This document shows positions 8,416 to 16,162 of a stretch of DNA of 64,000 nt, piece after piece (the first letter of the stretch is position 1; each line of letters begins with the position of its first letter). The notes under the pieces are model-generated. The model had not been told where the DNA came from, ran no database searches, and worked only from the letters and a program-made list of their open reading frames with translations. The DNA comes from UBA7398 sp964632545 (lineage in GTDB: Bacteria; Actinomycetota; Actinomycetes; Nanopelagicales; Nanopelagicaceae), in the NCBI GenBank assembly GCA_964632545.1, contig CAZWBQ010000006.1, positions 1 through 64,000 of the forward strand, written 5' to 3'. The translations under genes were made by a program, and so were the position numbers.

Positions 8416-9282
8416 TTCTTTAAATTTCTTAAATGCTGCGACCATTGCCGAAGTATCTGCTTCAGTAGACCTCGTGGTTGGACAAGGCAATCGCATATCA
8501 CCAAGTTTGGTTGGAATAATATGCGGCGCTGCATTTTTTAAACAGCCAATTGCGCTAACAAACCCAAAATCAGGTTTTAATATTGCATCAAAAGTTCCAA
8601 CAATAGATTTTACTAAAGTGTCAGCTTCTTCTATTTTTCCTTCATTTGCCAGTTTGTAAACTTTTGTCATTTCTTTTGGATAGAAATTACCAATGCCACA
8701 AATTCCTCCAGATGCTCCAAGTGCAATTCCATTTGCAAGCAAGATATCGCTACCGAGTAGAACTTTGACGCCGCCTTCTAAGTAATCTTTTGCGGAGTTG
8801 ATATCACCGCTGGAATCCTTCACGCCCCAAATTGGAATATTTTGTGCAACCGCAACATCAATTTTTAGAGAGCAGGCAGGAATGTTGTAAGCAACTATTT
8901 TATGCCGGGTTCGATCCGCCACCGCTTTATAGAAATCAATTAAGGATTGGTTATCGATTGGCCTGAAGTAACTTGGCGGAATCACCATGATCGCTTCGAC
9001 TGGAATATCTTTAACAAAGTCTAGATATTCCCAGATATCGCCCAAGCTATTGGAAATAATTGTTGGGATTAATGCAGAGTTATGTGAAATATCAGCTAAT
9101 TGCTCAGTTATTTTCATTCTTTCACGCAGGCTTGTCGATGCACCTTCGCCGAATGTTCCGAATGGTACGAGCCCGCTAACGCCATTTGCTAATAGCCATT
9201 TGGCATGTTCAATTGTTGCGGCGTAATCAACGTTATTGTTTTTATCAAAAGCTGTAAATTGCGGAACAAATAAACCTTGCAT
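8404..9282 (-). CDS. DapA/NAL-family class I aldolase (KDG aldolase-like)
   Basis: A 292-residue member of the dihydrodipicolinate synthase / N-acetylneuraminate lyase family. FGTFGEG (41-47) binds the carboxylate of pyruvate, Y132 (AYNIP) is the general acid/base and K155 (GVKDSSGD) is the Schiff-base lysine. Enzymes of this group cleave or make C-C bonds with pyruvate; outside lysine biosynthesis they often split 2-keto-3-deoxy sugar acids. The neighbouring ribokinase-type and KduD-like genes favour a sugar-acid aldolase, but lysine biosynthesis is not excluded. GGGAGAG precedes the start. A regulatory palindrome lies in the divergent promoter at 9321-9335. Confidence 0.75.
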   Translation of the reverse strand: MQGLFVPQFTAFDKNNNVDYAATIEHAKWLLANGVSGLVPFGTFGEGASTSLRERMKITEQLADISHNSALIPTIISNSLGDIWEYLDFVKDIPVEAIMVIPPSYFRPIDNQSLIDFYKAVADRTRHKIVAYNIPACSLKIDVAVAQNIPIWGVKDSSGDINSAKDYLEGGVKVLLGSDILLANGIALGASGGICGIGNFYPKEMTKVYKLANEGKIEEADTLVKSIVGTFDAILKPDFGFVSAIGCLKNAAPHIIPTKLGDMRLPCPTTRSTEADTSAMVAAFKKFKESNS

Positions 9283-9320
9283 GAAAACTCTCCCTATATA
9301 ACGAGGTTAAGATCGCGAGT

Positions 9321-9335
9321 TGTTAACTATTGACA
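9321..9335 (+). promoter_or_regulatory. putative operator, island regulon site 1
   Basis: TGTTAACTATTGACA is one of six similar 15-bp partial palindromes in this window (consensus about TGTTAAYTRTWDACA). It overlaps a consensus -35 hexamer TTGACA at 9330-9335 for the rightward KduD-like gene and lies in the divergent region shared with the leftward aldolase gene. Confidence 0.45.
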
Positions 9336-9396
9336 ATCCTAAGGTATCTGTAGCAGAGTTACCAGTTATTGGAGCCAGTATTTTTAAAGGAGAGTT

Positions 9397-10158
9397 ATGT
9401 CGTATCAAGGCATTTTTGATTTAACTGGAAAGACTGCAGTTGTAACTGGAGCCCGAAAAGGAATTGGCTTTGCAATGGCTTCAATACTTGCAGAGTTTGG
9501 CGCAAATATAATTGCGGTTAGTTCAAAACAAGAGCCTGATGATGAACTCAAAAAAGTTGTTTCAAGCTTCGGTGTTGAGTTCACAGCTATCGCATGTGAC
9601 CTTCGCGAAAGAAGTGAAACTAAGTCATTGATCTCGACTTTGAAAGATAGCAAAATTGATATTCTGGTTAACAACGCTGGCATCGCAAATAGAGGCGTGG
9701 TATTAGAACACACTGATGAACAGTGGGATCAAACTATTGAACTTGATTTAAATGCACCGTTTTTCCTTTCTAGAGAATTTGCGCGAGGCATGGCAGCGCG
9801 CGGTAGTGGGAAAATTATTTTTACAGCTTCAATGTGGACGTTCTTGGGTGGAAAAAATGTAATTAGTTACACCGCTGCAAAAACCGCGCTTGGGGGATTA
9901 ACTCGTGGACTTTCAAATGAACTCTCACCAATGGGGATTAATGTAAATGCGATCGCACCAGGGTTTATTGAAACTGATATCAACAGCGCAGTCCGACAAG
10001 ATAAAGCTCGCTTTGAATTCTTAAGCAGTCGAATTCCGATGGGGCGTTGGGGGAAACCAAGCGATTTGGCCGGCGCTACCCTCTTCCTTGCTTCAACCGC
10101 CTCCAATTACGTGACTGGCGTAGTTCTCCCAGTTGATGGTGGCTACCTAGCCAACTAG
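9397..10158 (+). CDS. SDR, KduD-like (2-deoxy-D-gluconate / 5-keto-4-deoxyuronate-type dehydrogenase)
   Basis: A 253-residue NAD(P)-dependent SDR. TGARKGIG (17-24) is the cofactor loop, NNAG at 92-95, S145, Y158 and K162 the catalytic residues. The N-terminal FDLTGKTAVVTGARKGIG-type start and the C-terminal IPMGRWGKPSDLAGA and VLPVDGGYLA segments are characteristic of the KduD / gluconate 5-dehydrogenase cluster. AAAGGAGAG precedes the ATG. Transcribed rightward toward the sugar ABC transporter, it is followed by a separate strong promoter. It likely interconverts keto and hydroxy forms of a (deoxy)gluconate-type acid; the exact substrate is inference. Confidence 0.75.
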   Translation: MSYQGIFDLTGKTAVVTGARKGIGFAMASILAEFGANIIAVSSKQEPDDELKKVVSSFGVEFTAIACDLRERSETKSLISTLKDSKIDILVNNAGIANRGVVLEHTDEQWDQTIELDLNAPFFLSREFARGMAARGSGKIIFTASMWTFLGGKNVISYTAAKTALGGLTRGLSNELSPMGINVNAIAPGFIETDINSAVRQDKARFEFLSSRIPMGRWGKPSDLAGATLFLASTASNYVTGVVLPVDGGYLAN

Positions 10159-10192
10159 GCGTAAAAGTTATAAAAAAGTAACCCCTAAACGC

Positions 10193-10248
10193 TTGACCTA
10201 CTCTCCCGTAAGGTGGATTATGCGGGAACTGTTAACTAAATACAGTTC
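10193..10248 (+). promoter_or_regulatory. sigma70 promoter with overlapping operator (regulon site 2) for the sugar ABC operon
   Basis: TTGACC (10193-10198) and GATTAT (10216-10221) are spaced by 17 bases. The expected start near 10228 lies inside an inverted repeat GAACTGT-N9-ACAGTTC (10226-10248). Within it TGTTAACTAAATACA (10230-10244) shares its first nine bases with the site at 9321. An operator placed on the start site suggests repression in the absence of substrate. Confidence 0.55.
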
Positions 10249-10295
10249 ACAAACCGTGGCGTATTTAGTTTGAGATTCCACCGGAGGGAATGCTT

Positions 10296-11627
10296 ATGAG
10301 CAAGAAGCAAAATGAAACAGTAGATGCTCTTGAAATAACAAACGCGACTGTTGGTCGTCGTGGATTTATTAAGGGTGCAGGAGCTGTTGCAGGAACTGTT
10401 GCAGTCGGATCAGTTGCAGGAGCAACTACCGCTAAAGCAGCAAAGACTCAGTTAAACATCACTACATGGATGGGTGTAGAACCAGGCCGTAAAGAAGCAT
10501 GGGAATCTGTACTTGCAAAGTTCAACGCACAAAGCACAACTAGCGAAGTTAAATTAACTGGTTGGCCATTTGCGCAATATGTAAACCAAGTTCTAACTGG
10601 TTTAGAAGCTGGAACTCTTACTGACGACCTAATCATGTCAACACCTGACTTGGCAGTTCGTCTATTTAAGAGCGGCTACTTCTTGCCACTTACAGATGCA
10701 ATCAAGGCTGCCGGCGTAACTCCAAATCCAAAGATCCATGCATATGTAACTAAAGATGGAGCTTGCTACGGTGTAAGTATCGTGACCGTTAACTTCGGAT
10801 TACTTTACAACTCAGAACTATTTTCAAAAGCAAAAATTAAGCCACCAACAACTCCAGAAGAGTTATTGGCTGCCGCTAAGAAACTTACAAAGAAGCCAAA
10901 CCAATACGGTTTCTGGCATCCAAACATTATGGCCGAACAAGGTGACTTCTGGTTCAACATGCAGAACTGGGTCAACATGTATGACGGCGTTTGGGCTGTA
11001 GGTAAGACTCCAAAAGCAAACTCGCCAGAAGTTGTTAAGGCTATGCAACTTTGGTTAGACCTTTATAACGCAGCTATTCCAAAAGGAATTAACAATGCTG
11101 CTGCAGTACAACTAGCGGCAAATGGCCGTATCGCTCAAGGTTTCTGGGTATCAGCAGCAGTTAACGTGCTTAAGAGCACTAACGAAGCGGTATACGCAAA
11201 ACTACGAAGCGTTGCGTTGCCACATGCAAGCCACAAAGCTGCATCACGCGTTCACCCAATCTCTCTAAACAAGTTGGGTAAGAACAAGGCTGCTGCAACT
11301 GAATTCTTGACATGGTTGTTCAAGCCAGAAAACATGGCTGACCTAACTATGCAATGTCTTGATTTCATTCCACCATTCCCAGAAATGGCAAACGTTCCTG
11401 CATTCAAGGCTTATCTCAAGACTTTGCCTTGGATCGATGGCTTCCTAACACCTCCAAGCGTGCCTATTACTCCAATGGACATGATGGGTGACTTCATCAC
11501 AAAGAGTGATGAGTACGGAACTATCATCTTGACCAACTTGCAATCTGCCATCAATAAAAAGAAGACAGTGAAGGAAGCAATGGATCAAGCGCAGAAAGAA
11601 CTTCTGGTATTGGCCGCGAAGCTCTAA
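10296..11627 (+). CDS. CUT1-type sugar ABC transporter substrate-binding protein, Tat-exported
   Basis: A 443-residue extracytoplasmic family 1 solute-binding protein that captures a sugar or sugar acid for the two permeases downstream. Residues 20-26 (GRRGFIK) followed by a weakly hydrophobic stretch and an AKAAK site around 46-50 form a twin-arginine signal peptide. No lipobox cysteine is present, which is unusual for a Gram-positive binding protein. The ATG at 10296 is preferred over that at 10290 because GGAGGG at 10283-10288 is seven bases away from it and only one from the other. Codon choice is more uniform than in neighbours, consistent with high expression. A hairpin follows the gene. 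Confidence 0.85.
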   Translation: MSKKQNETVDALEITNATVGRRGFIKGAGAVAGTVAVGSVAGATTAKAAKTQLNITTWMGVEPGRKEAWESVLAKFNAQSTTSEVKLTGWPFAQYVNQVLTGLEAGTLTDDLIMSTPDLAVRLFKSGYFLPLTDAIKAAGVTPNPKIHAYVTKDGACYGVSIVTVNFGLLYNSELFSKAKIKPPTTPEELLAAAKKLTKKPNQYGFWHPNIMAEQGDFWFNMQNWVNMYDGVWAVGKTPKANSPEVVKAMQLWLDLYNAAIPKGINNAAAVQLAANGRIAQGFWVSAAVNVLKSTNEAVYAKLRSVALPHASHKAASRVHPISLNKLGKNKAAATEFLTWLFKPENMADLTMQCLDFIPPFPEMANVPAFKAYLKTLPWIDGFLTPPSVPITPMDMMGDFITKSDEYGTIILTNLQSAINKKKTVKEAMDQAQKELLVLAAKL

Positions 11628-11676
11628 GGTTCGAAAAGGTAATGCTTTGGTAGACCGGGACTAAAAACGAGGAGAG

Positions 11677-11726
11677 AAAACCGAGATGATGGCTCTATGA
11701 AGAATAGATCATCGTCTCGGTTTTTT
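11677..11726 (+). terminator. terminator-like hairpin spanning the permease start codon
   Basis: AAAACCGAGA (11677-11686) pairs perfectly with TCTCGGTTTT (11715-11724); TGAT/ATCA can extend the stem past a small bulge, and T6 follows at 11721-11726. The start codon of the MalF-like permease (11697) is in the loop. About 50 bases past the binding-protein stop, it should act as a partial terminator or translational attenuator that keeps permease levels below binding-protein levels. Confidence 0.6.
11686..11700 (+). CDS. four-codon leader minicistron (Met-Met-Ala-Leu)
   Basis: GAGGAGAG at 11669-11676, the only good Shine-Dalgarno in this gap, is followed after about nine bases by ATG ATG GCT CTA TGA. 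The stop overlaps the permease start as ATGA. Ribosomes loaded here could disrupt the hairpin and reinitiate on the permease. This is a reading of sequence arrangement only; the minicistron may be fortuitous. Confidence 0.35.
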   Translation: MMAL

Positions 11727-12602
11727 CATTCCAAATTACCTTATTTATTAACTCTGCCAATTATTTTATTGGTTGTGATGTTGGTGGTTTATCCGATTTC
11801 ACAAGCTATCTGGACCAGCCTCACCGATAAAACTCTTGGCGCAGCAGTTGGTGAGAAAATTAATTTTGTTGGGCTCCGAAATTATAATTCGTTATTACAT
11901 AGCTCAACTTTTCTAGCAAGCTTACGAATCACTACCACTTACGCATTATTGAATGTTATTTTTTCAGTTGGTGCTGGCTTATTGACCGCGATATTAGTAA
12001 ATAAGAAGTTTAAAGGTAGAGGCGGAATTCGCGCTCTAATGACTGCGCCGTGGGCCTTTCCAGACATTGCTTCGGTAATTATTTTTATCTGGATTTTAAA
12101 CTCTGCATTTGGCGTTATTGGCATTTTAAATCAACACCTACCGTTTGATACTTCTGGTGGTTGGTTAACTTCTAGCCCATACGCATTCGTTTCGATCATC
12201 GTGATGTCTATGTGGAAGACTTTTCCGTTTTACAGCATCGTATTTCTAGCAGCTTTACAAGGCGTACCTGAAGATTTAACTGAAGCCGCAACCGTAGATG
12301 GCGCTGGTCCATTCCAGAGATTTAAAACAGTGACTCTGCCAAGCATTCGTCCTACCTTTGTTCTGCTGGCACTGTTGGCCTTTATCTTCGCTTTCCGGCA
12401 ATTCAGCATGATTTATCTAACTACTGGTGGCGGACCAGAACGCGATACCGAAACTTTAGTACTGGCGGTTTATAACACTGCTTTCAAGTATTACGACTTG
12501 GCACTTTCTTCAGCAATCGGCGTTGTTGGATTATTTGTAACATTCCTGATCGCAGTTGCATTCTTAGCCTTGCAATCCCGAGCCGAGAAGAGTAATTCAT
12601 AA
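11697..12602 (+). CDS. sugar ABC transporter permease, MalF-like
   Basis: A 301-residue CUT1-family inner-membrane permease with six predicted membrane helices, the first at about residues 15-38. The cytoplasmic EAA loop (EAATVDGAGPF) near residue 198 contacts the ATPase. It pairs with the next permease, whose ATG overlaps this stop (TAATG). The start has no proper Shine-Dalgarno of its own but overlaps the stop of a tiny leader frame. No ATP-binding subunit is encoded in this operon, so a shared MsmK/MalK-type ATPase must be supplied from elsewhere. Confidence 0.9.
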   Translation: MKNRSSSRFFHSKLPYLLTLPIILLVVMLVVYPISQAIWTSLTDKTLGAAVGEKINFVGLRNYNSLLHSSTFLASLRITTTYALLNVIFSVGAGLLTAILVNKKFKGRGGIRALMTAPWAFPDIASVIIFIWILNSAFGVIGILNQHLPFDTSGGWLTSSPYAFVSIIVMSMWKTFPFYSIVFLAALQGVPEDLTEAATVDGAGPFQRFKTVTLPSIRPTFVLLALLAFIFAFRQFSMIYLTTGGGPERDTETLVLAVYNTAFKYYDLALSSAIGVVGLFVTFLIAVAFLALQSRAEKSNS

Positions 12603-13453
12603 TGGCTATTGTAAGAGGAACAAAACTAAGCAATGCGATTCGTACATCGCTACGATATTTTGTAATTTTCTTAGTTAGCTTACTGGTAATTTTTCCGCTT
12701 TATTGGATGGTCGTTACCGCGGTACAAGCCCCTGAAGTGACACTTCGATATCCACCAGTTTTATATCCAATTGATCCAAACCTAAAAGGATTTCATGCAA
12801 TATTTTTTGAAAAACAAATGGGAAGATGGTTAATAAATTCTGGTTTTGTTGCGATTCTTACAACTTTACTTACATCTACGCTTGCAATACTTGGTGCGTA
12901 TGCGCTCTCTTGGTTTAAATGGCGCGGCAAAATGGCTTTTGGGTTGATGTTGTTATTTACACAAATGTTGCCGGAAGCGCTGATTGTTATTCCGATTTTC
13001 AAAATTTATAGCAATTTGCACTGGACTGACTCGCTAGCGACGCTTTCGTTAATACATGCTGCATTTGTTATTCCGGTCGGGGTTTGGATCCTCAAACCTG
13101 CATTTGAAGGCGTACCTAAAGAAGTTAATGAAGCTGCGCAGATTGATGGTTGCACTCCGATGGGTGTACTGCGAAAAATAATAATTCCACTATGTTCGCC
13201 AGCGATTCTTGCAGTTGGGGTAGTTGCATTCTTTGCAAGTTGGGGCGAGTACTTGATTGCAGTTACTATGATTTCAACGGAGAGCAAATATCCAGCCTCG
13301 GTTGGCCTAGCTTCAACCATGTCGCAACTAGATACACCTATTCAAACTCTCCTTTCAGGCGCTATCGTTTATGGGTTACCTCCAGTAATTCTTTATATGT
13401 TCATTCAAAGGTTTGTGATTTCTGGTTTAACTGCCGGCGCAATTAAAGGTTAA
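12602..13453 (+). CDS. sugar ABC transporter permease, MalG-like
   Basis: A 283-residue CUT1-family permease with six predicted helices and the EAA loop EAAQIDGCTPMG near residue 178. It overlaps the upstream permease by one base and would form the heterodimeric channel with it. Together with the Tat-exported binding protein it makes an importer for a sugar or sugar-acid. The following UlaG-like gene starts 26 bases downstream with a strong AAGGAGG, so the four genes form one operon. Confidence 0.9.
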   Translation: MAIVRGTKLSNAIRTSLRYFVIFLVSLLVIFPLYWMVVTAVQAPEVTLRYPPVLYPIDPNLKGFHAIFFEKQMGRWLINSGFVAILTTLLTSTLAILGAYALSWFKWRGKMAFGLMLLFTQMLPEALIVIPIFKIYSNLHWTDSLATLSLIHAAFVIPVGVWILKPAFEGVPKEVNEAAQIDGCTPMGVLRKIIIPLCSPAILAVGVVAFFASWGEYLIAVTMISTESKYPASVGLASTMSQLDTPIQTLLSGAIVYGLPPVILYMFIQRFVISGLTAGAIKG

Positions 13454-13479
13454 TAATTTAACTAAGAAGGAGGCTGGAA

Positions 13480-14286
13480 ATGGTTGATAACAAAGGTTCA
13501 CTTTGGCCGAAAATTCGAGATACTCCCGTACCTCAAGGTGCAGTCCACATTTGGTGGTTGCTGCAAGCTGGTTTTGTAATTAAGAGTCCAGGTGGCTTTA
13601 CCGTTTGTATTGATGCTTATTTAACTGACTCAGTTAAAACTTCTTATGGAATTGGTAGAGGTTATCCAGCGCCACTTTCACCGGAAGAGTCGGAATTTGA
13701 TGCAGTAATGGCAACCCATTCACATGATGATCACCAAGATCCAGAAGCAATAATTCCATTTTCTAAACATTCAAAAACTCGATATATCGGACCCTTTAAC
13801 GTAATAAAACTGGCACGTGCCGGCGGATTTTATGGCGATCGTTCAGTTTTAATTAATCGTGGCGAAATTGTCGAAGTTGGCGATATTAAGATTGAAGCGG
13901 TTTACGCACGCCATATGTTTGAGCCAGAGCCAACTCCAGATGCTGCAGGATATTTAATTACCGTTGGTAAATGGCGGATTTATCACTCTGGCGATACTGA
14001 ATACGATGCTCGAATTGTTGACGATACTGAAAACCGAACCGATATTTCACTTATCTGCATTAATGGAATTACCGGAAATATGGATACTAAAGAAGCAGCT
14101 TTCCTGGCTTGGCGCCAAGGTTGCCAAGTGGCAGTTCCGATGCACTTTGGTTTGTGGCGTGAAGATGAAGAATTTAACAAGACTGCAACTCTTGATTTAA
14201 ATGAATTTACCGACACTTACAAACGTCTTGAGCCTAATGGTCGAGTATGGATTCCAGAACTTGGAAAACCGCTGGAGATGAAATAG
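13480..14286 (+). CDS. metallo-beta-lactamase-fold hydrolase, UlaG-like lactonase
   Basis: A 268-residue MBL-fold protein. HSHDDH (80-85) is the main metal motif; further ligands are H in VYARHMFE (about 145), D in HSGDTEYD (about 171) and H in VPMHFGLW (about 222). It resembles UlaG, which opens L-ascorbate-6-phosphate lactone. Placed at the end of a sugar uptake operon next to sugar-acid genes, it may hydrolyse an imported or intracellular sugar lactone. AAGGAGG lies eight bases before the ATG. It is convergent with the YrdC-like gene with no gap. Substrate is inference. Confidence 0.75.
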   Translation: MVDNKGSLWPKIRDTPVPQGAVHIWWLLQAGFVIKSPGGFTVCIDAYLTDSVKTSYGIGRGYPAPLSPEESEFDAVMATHSHDDHQDPEAIIPFSKHSKTRYIGPFNVIKLARAGGFYGDRSVLINRGEIVEVGDIKIEAVYARHMFEPEPTPDAAGYLITVGKWRIYHSGDTEYDARIVDDTENRTDISLICINGITGNMDTKEAAFLAWRQGCQVAVPMHFGLWREDEEFNKTATLDLNEFTDTYKRLEPNGRVWIPELGKPLEMK

Positions 14287-14943
14287 TTAAATATTTTGTA
14301 AGCTTGGAATAACTTTTTTAATCTCAAAGTAAGAAATGCTGCCTTCACGGATCATTTTTGGTTTGCCATCAACACATGAAACTATGCTGGTTTGTTTTGT
14401 AGACTTAGCAGCCCCAGAATTAATTGCAATTTCAATTAGCTTCTTATTCGCCGGAAGTAATCCAGAGAAGCTCTTTAAAACTTTACCGTTTTTATCTTGC
14501 AGCGCCGTGTAAATAACGGGGCCCATCAATTCAGAAACTACGTTTAAGAGAGGATTACTAGGCTTTCGAGCCATTAACGAGGCCGGATTGGAATCTGCCC
14601 CTAAATTACAAGGCAGAACATCGTTAGTTTTGAACTCAATGTTTAGTAAACCTGGCCAAAATGCGGAAGTTATCAACCGATCTCGATCCGAGATTTCCGG
14701 CAAATAAGAGAGTAGATCGCTGACATCATTTACAAAAACTGGGAAGGAAACATCCGAATCCAAAACTTTTAGAGATCTAAAAGCGGCAACACCATCAGAA
14801 CTCGCGGGATCGGCAATTGCTACATAAGCGCTTTCAATCGCAATTGCAGCAACTCCACCTTCGCGCAGTTTTTCTACTAATTCAAAAGCCAGCTTTTGAA
14901 TCTTGGTTTTTTCGCTCTTCTTTGGCGCTAATACCGTTTTCAT
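14287..14943 (-). CDS. divergent Sua5/YciO/YrdC-domain protein
   Basis: A 218-residue protein with the shape of a YrdC domain: GGVAAIAIESAYV near residue 30 resembles the PTETVYGL strand, FWPGLLNIEF near 94 resembles the WPGPLT motif, and TSIVSCVDGKPKMIREGSIS near 185 resembles the SAT(V)VD...ILRxG end. However the conserved lysine-arginine pair that binds ATP/nucleic acid in Sua5 is not visible where expected, so it probably does not make threonylcarbamoyl-AMP. It is the last gene of a leftward catabolic operon, six bases after the FMN dehydrogenase, which is an odd place for a tRNA-modification enzyme. Function unknown. Confidence 0.55.
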   Translation of the reverse strand: MKTVLAPKKSEKTKIQKLAFELVEKLREGGVAAIAIESAYVAIADPASSDGVAAFRSLKVLDSDVSFPVFVNDVSDLLSYLPEISDRDRLITSAFWPGLLNIEFKTNDVLPCNLGADSNPASLMARKPSNPLLNVVSELMGPVIYTALQDKNGKVLKSFSGLLPANKKLIEIAINSGAAKSTKQTSIVSCVDGKPKMIREGSISYFEIKKVIPSLQNI

Positions 14944-14949
14944 TATTTA

Positions 14950-16158
14950 TTATTTTAGGAATTTAATCATTGAAGCGTCAACTTCTGCAAAGGAATTTGC
15001 ACCAAGGAGTTTCAATGTTCGCACCATCTGCGTTTGTAAAATGGTGAGGGTACGTTCAACACCGCTTTTGCCGCCCGCCATTAAACCGTATAAGTAAGCT
15101 CTACCAATCCAAGTGAAATCTGCGCCTAATGCTTTTGCCGCAACGATATCGGCGCCATGCATGATTCCAGTATCGATATGTAACTCCATGGTTGATTTAA
15201 GTTCTCTTCTAACTTCAGGAAGCAATTCAAATGGGACAGGTGCCCGATCTAATTGACGACCCCCGTGATTTGAAAGCACAACCGCATCTACGCCGTAATC
15301 GGCACATTTAAGCGCATCATCAAGGCGTTGTACGCCTTTTACAATTAACTTCTTCTTCCAGATTGATCTGATCCACTTTAAATCATCGTAAGTCATCGAA
15401 GGATCGAACATAGTGTCCATTAATTGGGCAACAGTGCCATTCCACGATTCAAGCGCGGCAAAATTTAACGGTTCTTTAGTTAAGAAATTCCACCACCAAC
15501 CTGGTCTTGGCAGTGCATTTAAAAATGTGTTTAATGTAAGAGTTGGTGGAACGGTCAAACCGTTTCTAACATCGCGCAACCTAGCACCCGCTACCTGTGC
15601 GTCAACAGTCAGGACAAGTCCTTCATAACCAGCGATTTCCGCTCGTTTTATTAACTCTAAACTTCGATCGCGGTCTCGCCAAAGATAAAGCTGAAACCAA
15701 TTACTTCCATTAGGTGCAGCTTCTTTAACTTTTTCAATCGAAGTTGTCCCCATAGTTGAGAGCGTGAATGGAATACCAAATGCAGCAGCGGTCGATGCTC
15801 CAGCTTTTTCGCCATCAGTATGCATCATCCGCGTAAATCCAGTTGGCGCAATACCTACTGGCATTTTGTAATTAATCCCAAGCATCTTACTTTCCAAAGA
15901 AACGTTTGAAACATCACGCAGAATATGCGGTGAGAATTCAATATTTTCAAAAGATTTGCGCGCGCGATTTAGCGAAATTTCCTGCTCGGCGGCACCATCG
16001 GTGTAGTCAAATGGTCCGCGAGGCGTGGCTTTCTTAGCAGCTAATCGAAGATCGTAGATTGTGTTTGATCTTTGCACGCGCCGTTTTTTTGGTGATAAAA
16101 CTGGTTTGCGAATGTTAAATAGTTGTTTTAAATTATTCAATCGATTGCTCTGTTTCAA
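14950..16158 (-). CDS. lldD: FMN-dependent alpha-hydroxyacid dehydrogenase (L-lactate dehydrogenase family)
   Basis: Oxidises an L-2-hydroxyacid such as L-lactate to the 2-oxoacid with FMN. The 402-residue protein has the catalytic His298 and Arg301 in SNHGGRQLD, the FMN-binding PVGIAPTGFTRMMH segment near 100, Lys in IVKGV, and the phosphate-binding HIDTGIMHGADI and WIGRAYLYG loops. A basic extension of about 30 residues precedes the usual N-terminus. It starts with TTG four bases after the FGGY kinase stop, with GAGGGTAGGG as ribosome site. In this operon it may oxidise lactate released from a sugar acid; mandelate- or glycolate-type substrates are alternatives. Confidence 0.85.
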   Translation of the reverse strand: MKQSNRLNNLKQLFNIRKPVLSPKKRRVQRSNTIYDLRLAAKKATPRGPFDYTDGAAEQEISLNRARKSFENIEFSPHILRDVSNVSLESKMLGINYKMPVGIAPTGFTRMMHTDGEKAGASTAAAFGIPFTLSTMGTTSIEKVKEAAPNGSNWFQLYLWRDRDRSLELIKRAEIAGYEGLVLTVDAQVAGARLRDVRNGLTVPPTLTLNTFLNALPRPGWWWNFLTKEPLNFAALESWNGTVAQLMDTMFDPSMTYDDLKWIRSIWKKKLIVKGVQRLDDALKCADYGVDAVVLSNHGGRQLDRAPVPFELLPEVRRELKSTMELHIDTGIMHGADIVAAKALGADFTWIGRAYLYGLMAGGKSGVERTLTILQTQMVRTLKLLGANSFAEVDASMIKFLK

Positions 16159-16162
16159 AACC

